Source: an uncultured Bacteroidota bacterium
Lineage (GTDB): Bacteria > Bacteroidota > Bacteroidia > Bacteroidales > P3
Direction of reading: 5' to 3'
Length of the DNA: 39,211 bases
Assembly (NCBI GenBank): GCA_902783595.1
Contig: CACZRR010000039.1
Location: 1 to 39,211, forward strand
Positions within the stretch are counted from its first letter, which is position 1; each line of letters starts with the position of its first letter. Below, piece by piece: positions 26,121-35,586 of the stretch. The position numbers were made by a program, and so were the translations under genes. The notes under the pieces are model-generated. The model had not been told where the DNA came from and ran no database searches. It worked only from the letters and a program-made list of their open reading frames with translations.

Positions 26121-26948
26121 ATGGAAAAACTCATCATCACCGCCGCCATCTGCGGCGCAGAAGTCACCAAAGAGCAGAACCCCAACGTTCCTTACACCGT
26201 CGAGGAAATAGTGCGCGAGGCCAAAAGCGCCGTCGACGCTGGAGCTGCTATTGTTCACCTCCATGTGCGCGAAGATGATGGCACACCCACCCAGAGCCAT
26301 AAACGCTTCCAAGAGTGCACCGATGCCATCCGCAAAGCCTGTCCCAACGTCATCCTCATCCCCAGCACCGGTGGTGCCGTAGGCATGAGTCCCGATGAAC
26401 GCCTCGACAGTACCAATACCAACCCCATCCCCGAGATGGCCACCCTCGACTGCGGCACCTGCAACTTTGGCGACGACATCTTCGACAACACCATGCCCAC
26501 CATGCGTGCCTTTGGCAAACGCATGATTGAGAAAGGAATCAAGCCCGAGTACGAATGCTTCGAGATGGGTCACCTTGACACCATCCTCACCATGGCCCGC
26601 AAAGGCGAAGTGCCTGGCAACCCGATGCAATTTAACTTTGTCCTTGGCGTCCCCGGCTGCACCCCCGCCACAGTAGACAACCTCTGCTGGCTGGTGAACA
26701 AAATCCCCACCGGCTCAACCTGGACCGCCACCGGCATCGGTCGCCACGCCTTCACGCTGGCAGCCCCCGCCATCGTCATGGGCGGCAACGTGCGCGTAGG
26801 CTTCGAGGACAACCTCTACTTGGAGCGCGGCGTGCTGGCCAAGAGCAACGGCGAGCTGGTCGACAAAGTGGTTCGCATGGCCAAACTGCTGGGCCGCCAG
26901 GTGGCAACCAGCGACGAGGCACGCGAAATCCTCAGCCTGAAGCACTAA
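26121..26948 (+). CDS. BKACE family beta-keto acid cleavage enzyme
   Basis: The 275-residue protein belongs to the DUF849/BKACE family, a TIM barrel that condenses a beta-keto acid with acetyl-CoA to give acetoacetate and a new CoA ester. 3-keto-5-aminohexanoate cleavage enzyme (Kce) of lysine fermentation is the best-known member. The zinc ligands His46 and His48 (AIVHLHVRE), the LIPSTGGAVG segment, and the substrate/CoA regions (FNFVLGVPG; WTATGIGRH; GFEDNLYL) are visible. The ATG at 26121 starts MEKLIITAAICG as in the family; the frame upstream overlaps the pseudo-caspase. No other lysine-fermentation genes are nearby, so Kce activity is only one possibility among BKACE substrates. Confidence 0.88.
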   Translation: MEKLIITAAICGAEVTKEQNPNVPYTVEEIVREAKSAVDAGAAIVHLHVREDDGTPTQSHKRFQECTDAIRKACPNVILIPSTGGAVGMSPDERLDSTNTNPIPEMATLDCGTCNFGDDIFDNTMPTMRAFGKRMIEKGIKPEYECFEMGHLDTILTMARKGEVPGNPMQFNFVLGVPGCTPATVDNLCWLVNKIPTGSTWTATGIGRHAFTLAAPAIVMGGNVRVGFEDNLYLERGVLAKSNGELVDKVVRMAKLLGRQVATSDEAREILSLKH

Positions 26949-26958
26949 AAATCTTCTC

Positions 26959-27696
26959 ATGGGCATATCGGTTGTCATCAACACCTACAACGCCGAGCAA
27001 CACCTCTCCGCCTGCCTTGATGCAGTGAAGGATTTCGACGAGGTGGTGGTGTGTGACATGGAATCTACCGACCACACCATACAGATTGCACAGGAACACG
27101 GCGCTCATGTGGTCACCTTTCCCAAGGCCGACCACAAGAGCGCTGAACCCGCGCGGACATTCGCCATACAAAGCGCCTCCAATGAGTGGGTACTGGTCGT
27201 GGATGCCGACGAAATCGTCACCCCCGAGCTTCGGCAATACCTCTATCATCGCATCGCATCGACCGATTGCCCCGCCGGACTTTACATAGCCCGCAAAAAC
27301 AAATTCATGGGACACTATGGTCGCGACTGGGCTCACGACTACCAGCTGCGATTCTTCATCCGCGAAGGGACGGTGTGGCCGCCTTACGTCCACACCTTCC
27401 CTATTGTTCAAGGCAGGGTGGAAAAAGCTCCCGCACGCTACAAATTCATCCATCTGGCCGACGAAACAATGCGCCAATGGGTCACCAAGATGAACGACTA
27501 TACAGATAATGAGGTCAAAAAAAGGGCCAACAAACGCTGCACCGTTCTCACTCTCTTATGGCGTCCCCGATGGCGCTTCTTCCGGTCCTTTATCCTGCAT
27601 GGAGGCTTCCTCAACGGGAAACGTGGCTTGGTCGAAGCTCAGCTCTCTGCCTCCTACCAGCGCATCGCCCTGGCTAAAATCATCCAGTCGCGATGA
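26959..27696 (+). CDS. Glycosyltransferase family 2 (WaaE/KdtX-like)
   Basis: The protein has 245 residues. The GT-A start ISVVINTYNAEQHLSACLDAV is followed by VVVCDMESTDHT and the DXD-type VLVVDADEIV (metal/nucleotide binding). This short GT2 form with HDYQLRFF is like bacterial WaaE beta-1,4-glucosyltransferases of lipopolysaccharide core synthesis. It probably transfers a sugar from a nucleotide-sugar to a surface glycan or lipid at the cytoplasmic face. It starts 10 bases after the BKACE gene and overlaps the next glycosyltransferase as ATGA. The acceptor cannot be deduced. Confidence 0.88.
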   Translation: MGISVVINTYNAEQHLSACLDAVKDFDEVVVCDMESTDHTIQIAQEHGAHVVTFPKADHKSAEPARTFAIQSASNEWVLVVDADEIVTPELRQYLYHRIASTDCPAGLYIARKNKFMGHYGRDWAHDYQLRFFIREGTVWPPYVHTFPIVQGRVEKAPARYKFIHLADETMRQWVTKMNDYTDNEVKKRANKRCTVLTLLWRPRWRFFRSFILHGGFLNGKRGLVEAQLSASYQRIALAKIIQSR

Positions 27697-28781
27697 AAAT
27701 CTTCCACATAGTCTCCAACCCCGTGTGGGGTGGCGGAGAGCAATATGTTTTTGACCTCACATCGCAACAGCTGCAAGAGGGCCACTCTGTCGAACTATTC
27801 TGTAGAAAAGGAAGCGTACCCACAAAACGCTTTCAGCAATTGGGTGTACCCGTTCATGCCCTCCCTTTGCGCGGAATCGCCGATATGAATAGTGCACGCA
27901 TGATGGCACGCATCCTTGCCAATCAGCCACCCTGCATCGTCCATGCTCACAACTTCAAGGACTGCTTCACCGTTGCCTTTGCACGTCTGCTATGTCGCAA
28001 CCGCAACATTCGTATCGTCGCCACCCGTCACCTTGTCCGTACCGGCAAACGAGGGCCTCTCTATCGCTGGCTCTATAGCCAAATTGATGCGTTCTACTTC
28101 GTCTCCCAGCTGGCTCACGACAGGTTCTTCTGCAGCAATCCGCCAGCCGACAAACACAAAGCCCGTGTTATCACCGGCTGCGTAAATATCTCCGGCATAC
28201 CCGCCCCCATCAACCTGAGGCAACAATTGGGCATAAAAACCGATGTTGTTGTCGGGATGTACCACGGCCGCCTGCACCCTGAAAAAGGTCTTGATGTTCT
28301 TCTCGACGCTGTTCACCTGCTCCGAGAGCTGCCAATGGCAATCGTGCTCCTCGGCAACGGAAGCGATGAATACACCACCCTGCTAAAAGAAAGAATCCAG
28401 AAACTCGACCTAACTGACAGAATTATCTTGGCGGGGTTCCAAAACCCTGTGCTGCCCTTTGTAGCAGCCGCTGACTTCGGCGTACTTCCCTCCATCGTTG
28501 AGGAAAGTTGCCTATTAGCCGTTCAGGAATATATGGCCTGCAGCATCCCTGTAATAGTCACCGACAATGGAGGACAACGCGAATATGTAAACCACCACCA
28601 TAGTGGATTGCTGATACCCCCTAACGATAGCGACTCATTAGCCGAAGCCCTCAAAACACTCGTATCCAACGCCACCCTGCGGCATACCATGGGAGAAAAT
28701 GCACGCAAGGATTTCGTTGAAAAACTCTCCTACATTAGAATGTACAACAGCATCCTCGACCTCTACAGAAGCGTTCTGTAA
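27693..28781 (+). CDS. Glycosyltransferase family 4
   Basis: The 362-residue GT-B protein contains NPVWGGGEQYVFDLTSQQLQEGH (acceptor-side Gly-rich loop) at the N-terminus, GMYHGRLHPEKGLDVLLDAVHLL in the middle, and LPSIVEESCLLAVQEYMACSIPVIVTDNGG with the E-x7-E pattern of retaining GT4 enzymes. It probably adds a sugar to the same glycan as the upstream GT2, with which it shares a start/stop overlap. Its 3' end overlaps the convergent glycosyltransferase by 19 bases. A surface polysaccharide or LPS role is inferred from the family and neighbours. Confidence 0.92.
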   Translation: MKIFHIVSNPVWGGGEQYVFDLTSQQLQEGHSVELFCRKGSVPTKRFQQLGVPVHALPLRGIADMNSARMMARILANQPPCIVHAHNFKDCFTVAFARLLCRNRNIRIVATRHLVRTGKRGPLYRWLYSQIDAFYFVSQLAHDRFFCSNPPADKHKARVITGCVNISGIPAPINLRQQLGIKTDVVVGMYHGRLHPEKGLDVLLDAVHLLRELPMAIVLLGNGSDEYTTLLKERIQKLDLTDRIILAGFQNPVLPFVAAADFGVLPSIVEESCLLAVQEYMACSIPVIVTDNGGQREYVNHHHSGLLIPPNDSDSLAEALKTLVSNATLRHTMGENARKDFVEKLSYIRMYNSILDLYRSVL

Positions 28782-29902
28782 AGTTTCAACATCTCTTCAG
28801 TCACCTTCTCTGGGGCGAATTTCTCGCGCTGCAGCCTTCCCTTCTCCACACACTCTGCTCGGAAATCCCGATCCTCCATCAGACGCCGTAAATGCTTCGC
28901 AACGGTCGCCACATCGTCGGGTTCTGCATAAAGCACTGCCTCACCGCCAGCCTCGGGCATGGAACTCACACTCGATGTCACCACAGGCGTATCACAGCAC
29001 ATAGCCTCAAGGACAGGAATTCCAAATCCCTCAAAACGCGACATATACACGGATGCCACGGCTCCTGCATAGAGTGCTGGGAAGTCGGCAAACGCAGCTC
29101 CCTCAATGAAAAACACTCGCCGCGCCACACCACACTCCTCGGCCACCTTACGCACCACCTCGCCATAGCCGCTACGACTACGTCCCACCACCGCCAGCGC
29201 CACATCATCCGGTAGCGACCCCATGGCACGTACCACCACGGCTTGGTTCTTGCGCGGCTCCACGGTGCCTACACAAAGCACATAACGTTCGGGTAAGCCA
29301 TACTTCAACCGCGCCGAGCGCATCTCGATGCTCATGTCCTCGCCCGCTGTCACTTGCTGGCACCAGTGCCAGAACAACGGGTCGCACGACTGATAGACCA
29401 CCCTGATCTTGGCCTCGTCAACATGTAGCATCGTTATCAGATCGGCCTTCGTCTGCTCACTGATAGCCACCACTACGTCGGCCCCCTCACAAGCGTGACG
29501 CATCTTCACTCGGTGTATCAGTCGATCTATTGGCTTGAAATACTCCGGATGGCGGAAGACAATAAGGTCGTGCATCGTAACCACCTTCTTCACACCCTTC
29601 GGAATGCCGTATGGCAACTCATGGCTCAATCCGTGAAAGAGGTCTACACCATCCTTCCCTAGCCTTCCCCCTATCGCCACGCTACGCCACAACGCGGGTG
29701 CCAGATGCCATAAGCCTTGCGGTTGACGCACCTTCACACGACCCTTTTCATCGAAATAGTGCTCGTGACGACCGCGTCGCCGAGGTGTGTAGAGCACCAC
29801 CTCAGTGTCTCTCTCCGCCACGCCGCCAATCACCATGCGGCTGTAGTTCCCCAGCCCTGTATTGTTACAGAAAGCACGTTTTGCATCGTAACCTATTATC
29901 AT
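28763..29902 (-). CDS. Glycosyltransferase (GT4/GT1 type), likely leaderless
   Basis: The protein has about 379 residues. The N-terminus MIIGYDAKRAFCNNTGLGNYSRMVI carries a GTGLGNYSR acceptor loop. The C-terminal domain shows YVLCVGTVEPRKNQAVVVRAM and ASVYMSRFEGFGIPVLEAMCCDTPVVTSSVSSMPE, the GT4 E-x7-E signature. ATG at 29902 is chosen because the longer frame (to 30031) runs through the palindromic promoter and the divergent gene. The minus-strand -7 box ends 6 bases before this ATG, so the predicted message starts almost at the start codon. It is convergent with the GT4 gene at 27693-28781, with a 19-base overlap. The donor and acceptor are unknown. Confidence 0.88.
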   Translation of the reverse strand: MIIGYDAKRAFCNNTGLGNYSRMVIGGVAERDTEVVLYTPRRRGRHEHYFDEKGRVKVRQPQGLWHLAPALWRSVAIGGRLGKDGVDLFHGLSHELPYGIPKGVKKVVTMHDLIVFRHPEYFKPIDRLIHRVKMRHACEGADVVVAISEQTKADLITMLHVDEAKIRVVYQSCDPLFWHWCQQVTAGEDMSIEMRSARLKYGLPERYVLCVGTVEPRKNQAVVVRAMGSLPDDVALAVVGRSRSGYGEVVRKVAEECGVARRVFFIEGAAFADFPALYAGAVASVYMSRFEGFGIPVLEAMCCDTPVVTSSVSSMPEAGGEAVLYAEPDDVATVAKHLRRLMEDRDFRAECVEKGRLQREKFAPEKVTEEMLKLYRTLL

Positions 29903-29904
29903 AA

Positions 29905-29947
29905 GTGCAAAGATACGAAAAAAAATTATTTTTTCGTATCTTTGCAC
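29905..29947. promoter_or_regulatory. 43-bp palindromic divergent promoter
   Basis: Arms of 19 bp (29905-29923 and 29929-29947) are perfect inverted copies around AATTA. Each arm contains an outward-facing TATCTTTG (-7 box TAnnTTTG): minus strand at 29915-29908, plus strand at 29937-29944. They face the glycosyltransferase start at 29902 and the acyltransferase start at 29964. No TTTG -33 box was recognised in either direction. Confidence 0.75.
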
Positions 29948-29963
29948 ATCAAATCTATAAACC

Positions 29964-30653
29964 ATGAGTCTACGCCACCGCGAGAAACGCCGCACGGCAC
30001 TACGATATCTTTTAGCGCTTCCTCGCAGCATCGTCTATAACTTCCGTCTCTTCCCTCTGCGTCAAGCCTGGCGGCTGCCGCTGCTACTCTCCCATCACAC
30101 CGTCGTCCGCGACCTCTCCGGTCATATCGAAATACAAAGCCCTCAACTCAAGACAGGACTCATCATAATAGGATTCAACGGCTGTCCCAACAGCGACTTC
30201 CGCTATCATAGGCCCTGTATCTGCATACAAGGTAATATGGTCGTCAAAGGCAACTGCGCCATAGGTATGGGCGCCGCCATCGAAGTGGCAGAAGATGCTG
30301 TACTGACCCTGGGACCTATGTTTTGTCTCGGGCCTCGCTCTACCCTGATCTGTCATAAGGCCATGACCTTTGGCAATCACTCTCGCATCTCGTGGGATTG
30401 CACCCTCATGGACACCGACCAGCATGCCCTTACCGATGCCACTGGCACGCGTACCAATCCCGATAGAGAAGTGGTCTTCGGCGACAATGTCTGGCTCGGG
30501 CACCACGTCATCGTCACCAAAGGTACTCATCTGGCCTCTCACATCACCGCCGCCGCAGGAGCACGACTTGTCGGCTCCTACGACCAACCCTTAAGCATCC
30601 TTGCCGGAAATCCCGCCACCATAGTCAAACAAGGTGTTAAACGTTCCGATTAA
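29964..30653 (+). CDS. Hexapeptide-repeat acyltransferase (LbH family)
   Basis: The protein has 229 residues. The central and C-terminal parts show the loose hexapeptide repeats of a left-handed beta-helix (AIGMGAAIEVAEDAVLTLG; VVFGDNVWLGHHVIVTKGTHLASH). An active-site-like segment DTDQHALTD and the typical terminal ILAGNPATIVKQGV follow. These enzymes O- or N-acetylate sugars. The basic N-terminal 50 residues (REKRRTALRYLLALPRSIVYNF) are family-variable. It is transcribed divergently from a glycosyltransferase through the palindromic promoter, which supports a role in the same surface glycan. The acyl donor is assumed to be acetyl-CoA. Confidence 0.88.
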   Translation: MSLRHREKRRTALRYLLALPRSIVYNFRLFPLRQAWRLPLLLSHHTVVRDLSGHIEIQSPQLKTGLIIIGFNGCPNSDFRYHRPCICIQGNMVVKGNCAIGMGAAIEVAEDAVLTLGPMFCLGPRSTLICHKAMTFGNHSRISWDCTLMDTDQHALTDATGTRTNPDREVVFGDNVWLGHHVIVTKGTHLASHITAAAGARLVGSYDQPLSILAGNPATIVKQGVKRSD

Positions 30654-30671
30654 AATAACAATACCCAACCC

Positions 30672-31382
30672 ATGCCGAAACGACAACCCAACGCCCCCTT
30701 CCCTTTCTCCTCTCTCTCCCTTGCCGAGAAACAGAACCTCTATGAGCGCGCCGCCGACTTCATCACCCCCGAGCGACGCTCCCTCTTCGATCGTCTCGCG
30801 CCCCTGCGCACCCGCCACATCGCCGTGGTGCTCGAAGATATCTACCAATCCCACAACGCCGCCGCCGTACTGCGCTCCTGCGACTGCTTCGGCGTACAGG
30901 ATGTCCATGTTGTCGAAGCCCGCAATCCCTTCAATCCCGCTGGCGATGTGGCCGTAGGATCCTCCAAATGGGTCGACTACTACCCCCACAACACCATCCA
31001 GCAGACCTACGACCACCTCCACAGCAAGGGTTACCGCATCGTAGCTACATTGCCCCACGAAAACGACACCATGATCGGCGACCTCGACATCAGCCAGCCC
31101 ACGGCTCTCGTCTTCGGCACCGAGCTCACTGGCCTCACACAAGAGGCTATCGACGGCGCCGACGCCTACGTCAAGATACCCATGTACGGATTCACCGAGA
31201 GCTTCAACATCAGCGTATGCGCCGCACTCTCCCTTTTCTCACTCACCGAGCGTATGCGCCGTGCTACCGACATCCATTGGCAACTCGACGACAACGACCT
31301 CCTCGACCTCAAGCTCGCATGGTGCAGCTATGCCATCAAGGATGGTGACAAGGTCATCCAGTCCCTCCTGCCGAAATATTGA
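30672..31382 (+). CDS. trmH: tRNA (guanosine-2'-O-)-methyltransferase TrmH (SpoU family)
   Basis: The 236-residue protein has the SPOUT trefoil-knot motifs: VLEDIYQSHNAAAVLRSCDCFG (motif 1, N-x-x-A-x-x-R), ALVFGTELTGLTQEAI (motif 2) and VKIPMYGFTESFNISVCAAL (motif 3). An N-terminal extension (about 40 residues) and a C-terminal helical part are as in TrmH, which methylates the ribose of G18 in tRNA using S-adenosylmethionine. The exact target nucleotide is inferred. The gene is 18 bases after the acyltransferase gene and is followed by the promoter of the PepSY-like gene. Confidence 0.9.
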   Translation: MPKRQPNAPFPFSSLSLAEKQNLYERAADFITPERRSLFDRLAPLRTRHIAVVLEDIYQSHNAAAVLRSCDCFGVQDVHVVEARNPFNPAGDVAVGSSKWVDYYPHNTIQQTYDHLHSKGYRIVATLPHENDTMIGDLDISQPTALVFGTELTGLTQEAIDGADAYVKIPMYGFTESFNISVCAALSLFSLTERMRRATDIHWQLDDNDLLDLKLAWCSYAIKDGDKVIQSLLPKY

Positions 31383-31388
31383 AAAAAA

Positions 31389-31420
31389 TTTGCTCATATA
31401 GGTCAAATGACGTACTTTTG
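31389..31420 (+). promoter_or_regulatory. Textbook Bacteroidota promoter
   Basis: TTTG (31389-31392) and TACTTTTG (31413-31420) are separated by 20 bases, a full match to TTTG-N19/20-TAnnTTTG. The start codon of the PepSY-like gene is at 31464, leaving a leader of about 40 bases. Confidence 0.85.
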
Positions 31421-31463
31421 TACACCCAACAATCATTGCAACATATAATATAATACGTTAGAT

Positions 31464-31922
31464 ATGAAAAAGATAATAATTGTCGCCCTATCCACTCTGC
31501 TATGCCAAGGGGTTCTCATGGCTCAGAAGAAAGTGTCTGAGAGTGATGTGAAAGTCAACTATGTCAAAGATTTTCAGCGTCAGGTGAAAAACGCCAGCGA
31601 TGTGCAATGGTGGCAGCTCGACGAGAGCACCTTCCGCGTGAACTACCGCGATGCCGAGCGTTCGCGCCAGGCCATGGTGTTCGGCCCCAAAGGCTCGGAG
31701 ACGCACTACATGGTTGATGACTATTACCCCCACGCTGTCACCGACACCGTGGCACACCTCTTCCCCAAATACAAGGTACGCGAGGTCTGGGTGCGCAAAG
31801 TGCGCAGCAAACTCACCTACCAGGCACGCATCGCCAAGGTGAAAGGCTTCCTCTGGTGGAAGAAGGAGAGCGACAGCAAGGTGCTCAACTGGGAGGTCGA
31901 CGGCAAATACCTGGGCGAATAA
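31464..31922 (+). CDS. Small exported PepSY-like (putative beta-lactamase-inhibitor-like) protein
   Basis: The protein has 152 residues. The signal peptide (KKIIIVALSTLLCQGVLMAQ) precedes a compact alpha/beta domain. Segments such as VNYVKDFQRQVKNASDVQWWQLDESTFRVNYRD and KYLGE at the C-terminus resemble the PepSY-like family common in Bacteroidetes periplasms. Family members bind or inhibit other proteins, but no enzymatic function is known. It has its own strong promoter and a strong terminator, so it is a stand-alone transcription unit. The assignment is by pattern only, and a different small periplasmic fold is possible. Confidence 0.65.
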   Translation: MKKIIIVALSTLLCQGVLMAQKKVSESDVKVNYVKDFQRQVKNASDVQWWQLDESTFRVNYRDAERSRQAMVFGPKGSETHYMVDDYYPHAVTDTVAHLFPKYKVREVWVRKVRSKLTYQARIAKVKGFLWWKKESDSKVLNWEVDGKYLGE

Positions 31923-31950
31923 TTTTGCATCACACCTGCCAACAATAAGA

Positions 31951-31984
31951 GGAGCCCCGCGCGTTGCGCGGGGCTCCTTCTTTT
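31951..31984 (+). terminator. Strong intrinsic terminator between the PepSY-like gene and secA
   Basis: GGAGCCCCGCGC (31951-31962) and GCGCGGGGCTCC (31966-31977) form a 12-bp GC-rich stem with a 3-base loop, followed by TTCTTTTCC. It lies between convergent genes and probably stops transcription from both sides. On the minus strand the stem is followed by TCTTATTG. Confidence 0.92.
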
Positions 31985-31998
31985 CCTATCGTCTTTTC

Positions 31999-35316
<3,318 letters not shown>

Positions 35317-35392
35317 AATATAGTGCTATTATTATATATATACTTTTTTAAATCAACATATTATCCTTCCCCTATGGGGCCAGAAAAACGTA

Positions 35393-35400
35393 CAAAGATA
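35393..35400 (-). promoter_or_regulatory. Probable -7 box of the secA promoter
   Basis: The minus strand reads TATCTTTG at 35400-35393, 77 bases upstream of the secA start codon. A small CCCC-TAT-GGGG hairpin (35369-35379) would lie in the leader. No -33 TTTG at the usual distance was found. Confidence 0.55.
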
Positions 35401-35510
35401 CACTTTTTTTCTTATTCGTCCACCTTTTCCCCGCTCTCCCCCACCCTTCCTACAAAAACCTTGCCAAACGCAATCCAAGCAGTACTCGTCACACTATAGC
35501 GAGCGTCCTG

Positions 35511-35553
35511 CCAAGGTCCAAACGACCCCGGCAACGGTTCAGAACGACCTTGG
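35511..35553. repeat. Inverted repeat with internal direct repeats, downstream of the helicase gene
   Basis: CCAAGGTC (35511-35518) and GACCTTGG (35546-35553) are perfect inverted arms. Between them GGTCCAAACGACC and GGTTCAGAACGACC are imperfect direct copies. No T-run follows on either strand, so it is not a standard terminator. The pattern is like a dispersed intergenic repeat. Confidence 0.6.
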
Positions 35554-35586
35554 AAATGAGGCCGAGGAAAAATCAAGACATAAACA

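Noticed and set aside
29903..30031. Extended N-terminus of the minus-strand glycosyltransferase
   Set aside because: It overlaps the palindromic promoter and the start of the divergent acyltransferase. The acceptor loop begins at the ATG at 29902.
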